This document shows, in pieces, positions 14,066-26,187 of a stretch of DNA of 64,000 nucleotides. The notes beneath the pieces are model-generated. The model was not told the origin of the DNA and made no database searches. It was given only the letters and a program-made list of their open reading frames with translations. The DNA is from Datnioides undecimradiatus (Eukaryota; Chordata; Actinopteri; Lobotiformes; Datnioididae). The first letter of the stretch is position 1; every line of letters starts with the position of its first letter. The stretch is from the NCBI GenBank assembly GCA_008933995.1, contig WARS01000054.1, forward strand, positions 4,225,642 to 4,289,641, in the 5' to 3' direction. Made by a program: the position numbers and the translations under genes.

Positions 14066-14729
14066 GAAACATCACCAACTTTTGTATGGTTTGCTATGAA
14101 ATGTGGTGCAGTTTGTCCTCGAGGATGGATGTACAACTTTGTTAACCTGGGTTGTGCTATTGCCCAGGGACCTGCAGCCAGTTGCAGTCCAGCTGTGGGG
14201 TTTATTAAGGCTAAGGAGCGCCTTGGCCGCTTTGGCTGCCTGTGTGCACCCAGAATGCTGTGTGGTCCAAGCCCTTTTGTCTGATGGTGTCCAGTTAAGG
14301 TCAGAAAGGCAGACTCTATGCTGTTGCGTTAACCCATTCATTCATTTAGGTTTCTGAATCTGAACTACTTTTATTGTCCTGTGAAGAAGCCCTGCAGGTG
14401 AGAGCTGCTGTTAGGGAGCTGGAGAGAACTGTTCCCATTCTTTGTATGCAACTTATTTAGTATTAGAGCTGTGCAGCATGGACAATATGGATCAAATACC
14501 ACCGCATGTTTTTACCAAATACTTCAATATCAGTATTGCAGCAATACTGTAGGGATGACTATTGCTGCTTTCACCAAAAGACAAATAATCCTCTGTGTGG
14601 GTATAAAAGCAAATTAGAGAACAGCTAGAAGTCAGGTCAGGTAGGGTCAGATAATCCCATCAATTTGCTAAAACGCAGCCAATGCCAAGACCATTTATGA
14701 CACATGACATGATTACAGTATATAATACA

Positions 14730-15950
14730 CTCCTGAACAAAATCTTAAGACCAGGGGAAAAATTACAAGTATTTGCATTTTGCACTGGTGGATCCTAACC
14801 AGGCTGTAAGTAGAGCTCCAAAATGCAAAAAGAAACTGGACCAAGAGACAAAAAATAAAGAGTAGGCAATTTATGAAAAACTGCATTTAAAATGCATTTA
14901 AACAGGCAGCTGATCAAACATTTAAGACCATAGCCCAAAAAACCCCAAAAAACACCACTAAAAGACTAGAAGTGTCAAAAAAGGACTCAGTAGTGAGTGG
15001 GCACACCGTTCTTGTTGATCACTTCAAAAATTCATTTAGGCATGCTTGATGCGAGTGTTTCATTGTTCGAGTGCGAGTGGGAACATTGCTCCATGTGGTG
15101 AAGATGGCTTCGCGAAGGGCATCAACGGTCTGGGACTGACGTCCTGGAAGAAGTCCTTAGTCTGGAGGGTGTTGGGAACTGCAGCGTTGTCGTGTTGAAA
15201 GACCCAGCCACAGATGGGGGGCCCTCAGTCAAGAGGGATGCCTGCTGCAACTCCACACAGCCAGCCACTGTTGACACCCCTGCACAACCTGGGGCTCCAT
15301 CATTCCATTGAAGGAAAAGGCACCTCAGATCATGATGGAGCCTCCTCCACTGTGCCGCATAGAAAACATCTCCAGTGGGATCTCCTTGTCATGCCAGTAA
15401 CGGTGGAAGCCATCAGGACCGTCCAGGTTACATTTTTCTGTCAGAGAATGAAACTTTTTTCCAACTTTCAGTGTCCCATCTTTGGTGCTCCCTTGCAAGT
15501 TTGTGGTGTGGGAGGAGACATGGCCTTTGAAGATGTTTTGTGTTCTTTAAGCCCTGTCTTATGGTTATTGGGCTGCAGTCAGCATCAGTAAGGGCCTTAA
15601 TTTGGGTCAAGGATCGAGCTGTCTCTTCACAAACAGCCCATTGGATCAGCTCAGGTGAAATTTTTTTGGGTCTACCACTTGACTTTTTTGTCCCATAACC
15701 CTCAGGACCTTTTAAGAAATTTAAAATGACTGTCTTACTGCGTCCAACCTCAGCAGCGATGGCGCTTTGGGAGAGGCTTGCTTGTGCAGCTTGACAATCC
15801 TGCCATGATGAAAGACAGAAAACCCTTTTGCCTTTGTCATCAAGAGGTCATGTCAGTGTGCCTGAAAGAAAATGGCATGAAAGCCAGATTTTTGCACAGA
15901 TTTTGCCTTTTTGGTCTTACGTTTTTGATCAGCTCTCTATTCAGGGCATT
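14730..15950 (-). mobile_element. Decayed Tc1-like DNA transposon
   Basis: The left end carries CACTCCTGAACAAAATCTTA and, about 170 bases inside, GCTGATCAAACATTTAAGACC. An inverted counterpart, GGTCTTACGTTTTTGATCAGC, lies at about 15,912-15,934, as expected for Tc1 elements with repeated terminal binding sites. The minus strand between them reads decayed transposase including VFQHDNAAVPNTLQTKDFFQ, matching the catalytic QQDNAP/V..H block, and WDKKVKW upstream. Many stops and frameshifts make it inactive. No outer right terminus was found, so the element is probably truncated. The 219-residue plus-strand open frame starting at 15,778 overlaps its right end and is taken as spurious. Confidence 0.75.
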
Positions 15951-17822
15951 TTTCTTTGTTACTTTGGTGAGTTCTTGTCCTGACGTCACCTTTAGGTCTT
16001 CCCATCTGCCAATTCCAGGTTCCCCAGTCTTCAGCTGGACCTTTCATGAAACCTTCCATCCGATCAGCATGTCATTTTTCCTGTTCTCCCATCAGCCATA
16101 CCTGCGCTTTGCGTTTAGTGCTGGTTTTTGGCATTGCCTCTGTGAGCATGTGAGCACGGCCTCCCAGCTGCATGCCTGCAGACTCAACATGACTGAATAT
16201 ACTCGACATGCGCTCCTACGCTCCGTAGAGGTAACAAACTTCAGTCCTCACGGGGGCGCTATGGAGCTGATTAGAGAACTACAATACTCACATGCATTTT
16301 CAACTGGACTGGACTTATACCTGATGATCTCTGCAGTTAACTGGGTGAGTGATGTTATTACCGACAGCAACGGTGGTCAAAGCTCAAACTTGGAACAAAC
16401 CAAAATGATCCAACAGCTTGAGTCCTACAGAAACTGAGACTTGCTCATCAACAAAATACCAGACTTCCATCCTCAGGACACCTACTCTTGACACCTCAAG
16501 AACAGGATTTGCTTAATTTTTTGGATGATATTTGATTTTTAATGACGTATAATATGCTTCTCCACCTTTAACTATCACCAGGTTCCTTATGTCACCTCCA
16601 TTTTGCTTCTGCCACCTTGATTATGTCGCAGCAGGAGTTGCATTCTCCAAATAAAGCAACACATACAGAGGCATTGTAGATAATAACTGGATGAGACAGC
16701 AGTATTTGTGGAATACCTTTCAATCCCATAAACACACACGCAACCTCCACCCCAGAGAGTCTCTGTGTGCCACAGTCAGACAGGAGGAAGCCTGATCGTC
16801 GCATACCACTGTCATGACCATAAACGGCAGCCCTGGAAACTGTTGGCTTGATTACATCACAACTTACAACTAACGCAAGTCCCTCCAACAAACTCTCCTT
16901 ACCTTACCAGAAAGACCAGCAGTTTCCATAGTAACAGACCGGCACAAGGGAAAGAGAAAAATAGACGGAGAGATGTGGAGAGAAAGAAGAGAGGAGGGAT
17001 GTCGGGGGTGTGGAGAGAAGCTCACAGAAAGAGAAAAATGAGAAACATTATATTGTTTTGTTTGTCACACGGGGGGTAATACTGTGACCTTAGGTGGAGG
17101 TGAGGCGGAGAAAGGAGAGAGCTGAACCGGGGGCGGGAGGGCGAGAAATGTATAATTGTAGTGAGTAACCCAACGGATGGGGCCACAGCTTGAAGACAGC
17201 GCGGCCTGCTTTGGGTCCGTGTGATCCAGCGTCACCGGGGGTTAAATTAGGATGTTTGCTCAGAGCAGAGTCTCTGAATGCTCAATCAACCCCTCAGAGC
17301 CCGTCTCTACTGAGACAACAGCGGGCATGACGGGGATCAGTTAACAACACTCCCAGTGCAGCTTCACACACGCCATGTTGTTCCCTCACTCATTAGGTAA
17401 AGATGAGCTGTTACATCAGCCATATTTCAGCCAGGCCTCCAGCTAAGTCACTATTACTATTATCAGTGGATTATATTAGCAATTGATTGACCAATGCTTT
17501 CATCTAAAAATGCCCTTCCCATTACCCAGAATCCACGGTGATGCCTTCAGGATTGGGAACAGGGCTGCAGACAAAACCCTGGAATGCAACTGCACATTTA
17601 ACACTGATTTGCTTTCAGATAACGGGACTGGTGCTAATTTCATGTCTGTAAACTGAATGTGTGAGCTGGAGACAGCAGCCAGTTAGCTTAGCTTTGCAGG
17701 CATACTGTTAGGGGAGGGAAACAGCACCTCATCTGTTTGGTCTGTGCAAAAACTGGGGAATAGCATCATGAAATAACAATGTGGGGTGAGTGTTTCCCTC
17801 TGTTTCCAGTCCAAGCTTAGCT
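15951..17822. other. Non-coding tract
   Basis: A purine-rich patch lies at about 16,930-17,150. I see no conserved coding sequence or recognisable repeat in the rest. Confidence 0.4.
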
Positions 17823-17827
17823 AACTG

Positions 17828-18312
17828 TGTCAGGGTTTTGATGTTGAGTTCTTCTTTTGTTATTTCCTGTTTTATTTTGAAAAGTTTTTTCCTTGTGTTT
17901 TTGTCTACTTGTTTCCTTACCTTGATTAGTCCATTGGTTTCACCTGTGTCTCGTTTTGCTGCCCTCCCCTGTCTATTTAAGTTATGCCATTGCCTTTGTT
18001 CTCTGTCGCTGCATTGCTAAGTTAGAGTTCATGTTCTTGCTCTGTTTGCTGGTTTATAGTCCATGTTCTTGCTCTGTTTGCTTTGTTAGCGTCCATGTTC
18101 ATAGAGATTCAGGATTTCTGTTTTTTGCATTTTTGGTTTTTTGGATTTTTACTTACCACGCCTTGTTCGGACAGATTACCTGGATTTTGACCCTGCCTGC
18201 CTTGACCATCTGTAAGCCTAGCCCATTTAATAAACTGTTTAAAAGATCTTTTTGCGTCCTTGTCCCTGCCTGCATCTGGGTCCTGCTCTCACCCTGTAGC
18301 CAAGTCTTGACA
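17828..18312. mobile_element. Solo LTR of an LTR retrotransposon (485 bp)
   Basis: The element begins TGTCAGGG and ends CTTGACA, giving the TG...CA ends and short terminal inverted repeat of an LTR. It is flanked on both sides by AACTG (17,823-17,827 and 18,313-18,317), a perfect 5-bp target-site duplication. A TTAATAAACTG polyadenylation-type signal lies near 18,228, and a CTATTTAAG TATA-like box near 17,975. A 32-bp unit containing CATGTTCTTGCTCTGTTTGC is tandemly repeated at 18,029-18,082. No internal gag or pol sequence exists next to it, so it is a solo LTR left by recombination. A Ty3/gypsy-type origin is likely but not proven. Confidence 0.8.
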
Positions 18313-18317
18313 AACTG

Positions 18318-21300
18318 CTCTATATATCCACACACCCCCAGTGCATTGTGGGAGATGAAGTTGTACTTGATCTACACTGTGTTCATATTTGCACTGTTCA
18401 GTTGTGAGAGAGGCAGTGTTCATAGGTGTTTCATGTCTCACAGAACTGAAGCTACAAACCAAACTTCTGGTGTTCTTTCTGACCCGCACAACCCCGTGTA
18501 ACACTTTAACAAACATCTGCCACAACGCCTGCAGTCACAAAGACGGAATCCAATGTATGTCATGTGATCTCATCTCATAGCTGCAACAGCTAACGAGCAG
18601 TGGCCCAAACAACATCGCCACTGACTGCGCGTGAAACACGTCGACCTTCAGAGGCTACAGTGTTTCACGCAGTAAATGCCATGCATCTAATGAGCGCACG
18701 TCATCTCATCACCAGATAATCTGCTGAGTATAAACTCTCAGTGGATCAAGTTGTCTGCAAAATGTCAGAAAACAAGGGTCACAATTTTTACAGAGCCTGA
18801 GCTGATGTCTTCAAACGGCTCGTTTTGTCCAATCAACTGTCCAGAAGCCCGAACTATTCAATTTACAACCCGCCAGGACGAAGAAGAGCTGCATTTCTGC
18901 ATTTTTGTCTGTTTTTTTCTAAATAAATGTCATAAGTGATTAATTTATCACAGTTTACCTTTCAGTTGACTAATCAATTAGCACTAATTTCAACAGTAAG
19001 ATCCCTCATGTGATTAATGAATCAGTTATTAAATGCATCAAGTTTGTGCTCCTGTCCTGTCGGCTTGCTGCAGGAAAACACTTATTGAAGTGGAAATGGA
19101 CAAAACAAGGAAACATGGGCTGCAGGGCTTCATTAGAAAGTAACCACATTTAAGTGAATTGTACTATGATATGGTATTGATCTGTTCTGATGTTACATAA
19201 GGCTTCATGATGGCATTGTAATATCACTGTGGTGTGGCCCATGTGCCGCCTCTTTGAATCCCTGCTCTGCGCACTGCCCAGCTCTCAAGTTTATCTTGTC
19301 GCTTTTCTCTGCCGTGACAACATTTAGGTGTTGTCCATAGCAACAGTCGCTATGCCCACCGACTGCCACGGTGATTGTCCGGGCCCTCGCTGCTTGTAAT
19401 TGGCCAGCCTACTGCAGTGACAGTACATATGGTGTTGACATGCAGCCACACCACTGGTGCAACCTTTGATGGCCTTTCTACCTTTTAAAGGACTGTCATG
19501 CATCCCTGCAGGGAGCCTTTGACATACAATCCAAAAAAAGAACATATCAATAATCTGCTGTGTTCTCATGCACCTCATGCTCCATGCTTTATCTGCACAT
19601 GCGTATGTAAATAGCATTTGTGTGTGTGCATGCGGCAAAAGTCAGCCAGGCAGGGAATAGTGGGGTCGAGACGACATTTGCAAAGGTGAAGTAGGTGTGT
19701 GTGTGTGTGTTTCTGTGTCAGTGCAGGCAGGGGCTTGTGCGTGTGTCTATGAAAACAGCAGTGATAGGCAGCTATGTGGTTGTCACAGCAACAAAAATCC
19801 ATCTCCAAACCTCACCTCGTCGTCTCCGTCATCTCGCCCTGCCCTTGCATGTGTGCAGAATTTGTATGTGTGTCCTTATTTGCCTCATCTGTGTATGCGC
19901 CGCGCTGAGTTAACAGAGAGGAAAGAGACAACGAAATATGGGGAGAGTGTGCGTGTACGTGTGTGTGTGAGAGAGAGAGAGGAGCAAAGGAAACAGAAAT
20001 AAATTGCAGTGCTGACCTATATTCTTGAATCCTGCAACCAGTTCAGCAGCACAGATGTTTCCCCAATCCCCGTGTTCCTGAAACCCTCAGCCGTGAAATC
20101 CAGCCACAACAGCCGACTGTATGGAAGGCAGTCACTCTAATTGTGCCTGTGTGTCCCCGTGTGTCCCATGTACGTTATGCATCAGTGGCATTTTTATTTG
20201 TTTGTGTGTGCTGCTGCAGTTTGTGTGGGAGGATCTGAGGATCTGGTTTAGTTCTGTGCTTAAAGGAGCACTTCACCGCTCCGTGTGTGTGAGAACGCAC
20301 CTGTGAAGGCTGCCCTACGGTTGTCGCTGACCTGTGTTTGGTAGGACAGGTCTTTTCAGCCCTCCAAGTTCTAAACTGGGTGATGCAAGCGCAGGCTGAG
20401 CAGCGGCGAGGAAGACTTATTTCAAGCCTCAGACCCCCAATCACTCTCTCTACCAGACTGAACTGCTCTTCTTTACTCCTGCTCATCTTAAGGCTACAGC
20501 TGCAGGAGCAGGAATTACATTGGAGAATACAAAAGGATTGCTATAAAATGCAGAGTAGTATAAATCACTTTTGAGGCTGTTAGTTTTTCATAACTGTAGA
20601 TTCTAGAACCTAGAATCTAACTCATAAATCCGAGTAAGAGTTTAACAAGGGCTCTAAATCAGAACCCAAGATTTATTTAAGGGTCAACATGTTTTCACAC
20701 TGCGATATCTAACTATGCCCCTTGTTTTAGGTTCATTTGATCAGGTGCTGAGATATTTTGAGTACCAAAGTGCAGCACGGCTCACTTTTGTTGAGCTAGC
20801 TCCATCTAGCTAGGTTTATGTTCCGATTCACAAGCCTGGCAGCCCTGTCTGACTGCTGACATTCCAACACGTGCAAGTTTAGCTGGCGAGATGTTCTCCA
20901 ACCACTCCATCGCGCTCCATCACGTGACTTGCAAGTGCTGAGGACTGCACTCAGTTGTAGTTTCAAGTTAGTCAGCAACCACCGGGTCACCTGGTCAAGA
21001 GACAACTGCAAGCAACTTTAGTTAGCTGTAGCCAATTAGCCTGATTCCATTAGCCGCTATAGGCCTTTGGTTATGCAGCTGGTGAAAGACGGTTCCCTGC
21101 ACCACTCTGTTTCATTTAGATGTTTAAAAGAGAATATTGTGCAGCTTGTGCTGTCAGTGCTAATCTCTATCCATGTATCTTGATAATTACTCCATTTGAA
21201 TATAGTAATTATTTTTGGTAGAAGTAATATTTCACTTAATATCAGCAAAATATTGACAGAACCTTCGCTGACAGTTGTGTTACATTTAGGTTTGTAGTTA

Positions 21301-22929
21301 GCGTTGGTATTAACATAATCACTGGGGAGCTGCTAACGTGTGGGTGACTGTTTCTGCAAACTGTTCGTGCCACTATTTACATTCAAATTAAAGCACCTGT
21401 GTATAGAAGTGGAAGATTTGCTTATGCGTCTGTAATCTGAGAACAATAGCATGCAGGCATCCACTCAGCGACACAGAGTGAGGGGGCGTAATGGGGTAAG
21501 TAATGGGGTTGCTGAGTAATTGTTTTGCACTTCAGCTGGGTGCGTGAACTCCCGGGCTGCAGATTACATGCAGCTTTGCGGAAAGAGTCATCGCTTCACC
21601 CTCTAACCTGCTTTCGGCAGACGGTGAGCGTGTGTGTGTTTGACCCTGTTCGCACCTGGCATTAACATTTGTTTTGGATGAGCCTGTCGCAGGTGGACAC
21701 CTCTAAGTTCAGGTATGGATGCAAGCAGGACATACTGAGACCTGGGATGCACATGGCTACATGTTTCACTCAATGTGTCCTGGGCCACTCTGAATGAATT
21801 GCTGAGCGAAATCATCTGTGTTATAGGAAGAACCCAACAAGACATTTGCAAACAGAAGTGATGTGTATGTCCTTTGCATATGCAGAATGCATGTGCATAT
21901 AGAATAGTGATGTTTATACTTTAGATTTCTGTGTTCTCGCAGTTGGCACAGTTGTCTCATCGTAAAGGTTTGGGACTGGCAGACACAACAACTAATCTGC
22001 TGTCTGTCTGTGAGAGACACACATACGTCTGGGCACTATCAATTACAGAGGCAATATTACTGCTAAAGCTTCACTGATCCAAATTCTTATATGAACAAAG
22101 GATCATGTGATATGATCAACGTGGAAGCAGAGCCTCATAGTGACCACGGAGAACCCAGCTTGTGAACTGAAAGCTAGGCAATACAGCAGAGCCACGGCAA
22201 CCTTTCCCCGTGGACTCAGCACTGCCGTGAACTTTAACATTCGCATTTCATGGACTTTTCAGGATGACACAGATAATCTAGCCCTTATATTTACTGTCAG
22301 ACACAAAACAGTAACTCCCTCCCCTTCCAAGGCACAACACGAGACAGGATCAGTGCATCATTAACACGTGGACTTATTCAAGTTCAGATCCAGATCATTT
22401 GTTCACACAAACACTGAAACCTGCAATGAAATCCCAAATTACATTACCAACCTCCACTGCATATTTGAAATAAGCATATTAATACACTATCTGATGCAAG
22501 GACCCACCAGCAACCACAGATTCAACTTATATACACCTCCTGACTCACTCAGGCTTTTCCTCTGTAATGTCTGAGTAGCTATGTTTGGTTTTATTGTAAT
22601 ATAATTATGTCAGTTCCACTGAGCTTGTTATCATCTTTTGGTTCACTGTTTTGGTTTTAACAGCCTGCAGCTTTACAGAGCTAAAAAGACGGTGAATATT
22701 AGCCTCATCTCCAGATAAGTGCATCATACTGGGAGAGCCATGGACCTCAAAGATAAACCTAAGAAACTGTCAAGATCTTAACTGTTGAACAATTTGACAC
22801 AGGAGATGGATGGAAAAGAGTATAGAAGGCGTTGGATGAACCATGGAGCTCTGTCCAGACCATGATCAATAAGAGGAGAACATGTGTCTCCACAGAGACG
22901 CTGCAAAGATCAGGATGAGCCTCCAAAGT
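18318..22929. other. Non-coding tract with an 11-bp inverted repeat
   Basis: GCGTGAAACAC at 18,629-18,639 and its reverse complement at 18,660-18,670 form a stem with a 20-base loop. Short TG runs occur near 19,695 and 19,960. No exon was recognised. Confidence 0.45.
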
Positions 22930-23300
22930 TGATGAGTGGACAAGGAGGAAACTTATTATGGAGGCTACAAGAGGCCAACAGCTACACTGAAGAACTACAG
23001 GAGCTGCTGGCAGGTCCTGATCCTTAATGTGACAACCATCTCCTGTGTTCTGCATGTCTGTGCTGTGGTGTAGGGCGGACATCCAAGAACATCTGAACCT
23101 GTCTGAATTCTGCCAAAAGGTGCATTTAGTTACCCTAAAGCATGTAGGACAATGTGGTCTGGTCTGACAGGAAAGGCTAAACTTTTCAGCCTTTATTCGA
23201 AAAGATATGTTTGGCACAAAGCCAATCCAGCTCAGCATCCAGGGAACACCACGTTGACAGTGAAGCATGGTGGTTGGAGCACCATGCATTTTTCATTTAA
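22930..23300 (+). mobile_element. Decayed Tc1-like transposase fragment
   Basis: On the plus strand, 23,152 onward reads MWSGLTGKAKLF, then SKRYVWHKANPAQHPGNTT and VKHGGWS. This corresponds to the Tc1 pattern W-S-D-E-.-.-F ... YVWR..N.A.HP.NT..TVKHGGGS. The catalytic DE is altered to GLT, and stops and frameshifts precede it, so it is inactive. Upstream frames at about 22,930-23,150 hold weaker matches. The 176-residue minus-strand open frame overlapping here is its shadow. Confidence 0.65.
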
Positions 23301-25796
23301 AATGTTCCTGCTAGCTAATTCTCTTTGTTTGTTGTATGATCATATTCAAGATGGAACAAGGCTGACATATACATTGTTGTTATTTCCATCTTACATTTCA
23401 AAACAGCAGTGGAGACTTTTTATATCTGCTGCACGTGTGTTCTGAACTTACTGATAAGCTCCCAGTCTGTCTGTGAGTTCACCTGCTTCACTGCAGGCGC
23501 ATTCCCCTCGCTGGCTGTGGCAGGCGGTGAAATCAAATCAATGACTTTTCAATCAATGATGATTTCTTCCCCAGCTGACATGAAAACTATTTTGGCTTGC
23601 TGTCAGTCAGCCTGGTAAAGGCAGTTTGACCTAATGCTGTCCTGTGGTTGACCAGAGCATTGAAGTGGAAACTGTCTTTGCCCTGAGTGCTTGCATTTTA
23701 TCTTCAAACGTGTTAGGTTGTGGTAACTTTGTTCCCTGGTAACCTCACAGAGTGTGGACCCTGCCTCAAGGTTGACCCTAGGCCGTTTGGTAGGCCTAGT
23801 AACAAAGAATTCCCCCAAAATAATCCGAAACTGAATCTGTAACTGATCAGAGAATATGACTCGGTTAACACTGAGCTGAGTCAACTCGCCCACTTAAAGC
23901 ACTCCTCAAATGAACTATCGATTTGTGAATTGACGCCATTGCTACTGTTCAACCGTGTTACAAATGGACCTGTGTGATGGGACCAGTCGTGAGTGCTGTG
24001 AGTCATCTCCAAAGGCCTTTGTTGAATCAAGTTCTGCTCTTTTCTATCCTAGTCTGTTCAAACAGGCAAAGTAATTAAGCGCTAAAATGCTTTTGCAAGG
24101 TAATTGGCAGCAATGTGCAAAGGGATTAAACTTGTTGATCAGAAAAAGAGTGCAAATACTGTATTGATTAAGCAGTGATGCTGTATTGACACAATGTGTC
24201 GATAAAGAGGCAGCCGGGTGGAGGGGCATCCCGCTGGTCTGAGGGATGGGAATGATCAAAGGCTTGCTGGAGCACTGGGGTGTTTAGGAAAGTCGGTTAT
24301 TTGTGTTTGTTGTGGGGTCCGATCTGACCTGTCTGTGTCCTACCTAACTATTTAAACAGTGTGTTCATTTCTTTTTACTGTGAACTGTGAACAGCTAAAG
24401 GTTCATGTAGCCTACCCCTGGTTAAGAATCACCGGTTTACTGTCGGTTTGGGTTAGAAAGCTTTGTATCAGTGTATGAAGGTGACTTGGTTAAACTGACT
24501 GGGTCTTTCTCCCATCACAGAGATACCTCCTCTCTGTCTATTTCCTTTAGTGATTAATTCACTCTGCCTGTCCCTCACTCTCTCTCTCTCTCTTCCGGCC
24601 ATATTCATTCCATCACATCTGTCTGTTTTTAGACATATTAATTGCAGGGCCTCCAGTCCTCAGTGTCGGGTCTCCAGGTTCAAATCCTTTTCAAACTGGC
24701 CCATTTGTCATGCTTCTCTCTGACACCAGATGTAGAATAATTGGACAGATCAAACAATTAAGAACTTCAGAAATACACGACCGAAGGAAAGCATAAAGCT
24801 GATGTTTGCTTTTTAATTACTTAACTTCTGTGTAATTGATATAATTCTGTATGGTTTATGAGTTGCACACTCTCTGTTAAATGTAGTTTAACCATGCGCT
24901 GCTTTGCTCATACTGACACAACTCAATAGTTATTTGCCATTGAGCTGTGCCACTTGGCACTTGCACCACTCACTGATTTCTCTGTTCTGGAAACATCAAT
25001 TTCACCTAAACTAACCACCAACATTAGGTTCAAAACAAAAGTGAGAATTGGGCCAGTAAGTAGGAGAATTGTGATTCGGGCCAGAAACAGTTTTGCAGAT
25101 TTAAGAAGACAAAGGAAATCAGTTGCTGTTATTCAGGAGGCAAACAAATGTGTGTTACAGAGGTAAAAGGACTTTTTGCTTTCAGAGAGACAGATCAGCT
25201 TTAAAGAGCAGAAATTCAGGGCAGTGGAGTTCATTTTAAGTTGGACAGTGCACCGCTAACACCTGCTAACAGCTGGCTTTTGCCTCAGTGTGACAGGATA
25301 CAATCTACATTTAAAGCCGGCTCAAAAGACTCTGCTGTAGCCACGGGTATCTATCAACTCCAGCTTGACCCAGCAGTGATGACAACACCCGGCAGTGATG
25401 GAAAAATGTTCCTAATTTTGCGCTGACTGTCAAAATAGGCAGATGATAAAGACATTAAAGAGCACCCTTTCAAAACAAAAATACAAAAATGATTTTAAAT
25501 CATTTGTTGAAACTGAGCCCCCCCCGCTGCGAGGTCTGATTCACGCAGATGCAAGCAGCCATATGTTCTGTCAGCAGAGGTAGTGTATAGTGAAGCAGAG
25601 ACGGGACCCAAAATAAAGCTGTTGCAAAAACATGAATGGATGAACACTAAATCCTCAAAGCCATTCATGTTCCTGAAGCAAACAACAGCCATTTGATGCA
25701 CCTCAGTGTGGTTTGTTTGACCTCTACCTGCACCGGACCAAAGATGGATGGCAGGAAGAGGCAACGTGATGGCTGCTGACTCTGTGTGTGTGTGCA

Positions 25797-25828
<32 letters not shown>

Positions 25829-26151
25829 CGTAGGAGAGCGAGAGACAGAAAGACAATGCAATCTCAAGGCCTCTTACTGGTCTGCTTTGTGATTAACATT
25901 AGCCTAGTAAAATCGGCTCTGAACATTTGAATGGATGTTCATCAACATGCACACACACACTCAGACACAGACACACACACGCACACACACACACACACAC
26001 ACACCACATCCCACACACACATCCCAAGGGCAAACGGGGGGAAGAGGCACCTGTGGTCTGTCTGATTAACAGCCATTTTACAGAGGAGCAGAGAGACTGA
26101 GGCATTTTCAGTACAGCAGCCTGTGTCTTCTGAGAATCCATCTAAGAATCA

Positions 26152-26187
<36 letters not shown>

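Noticed and set aside
15778-16437. 219-codon plus-strand open frame, the longest in the window
   Set aside because: It starts antisense within the decayed Tc1 element and continues into unrelated sequence. Composition and lack of any motif point to chance.
17956-18501. 181-codon plus-strand open frame
   Set aside because: Most of it lies inside the solo LTR, and it crosses the LTR end and the target duplication, so it cannot be an ancestral gene.
22759-23289. 176-codon minus-strand open frame
   Set aside because: It is antisense to a Tc1 transposase remnant that reads on the plus strand.
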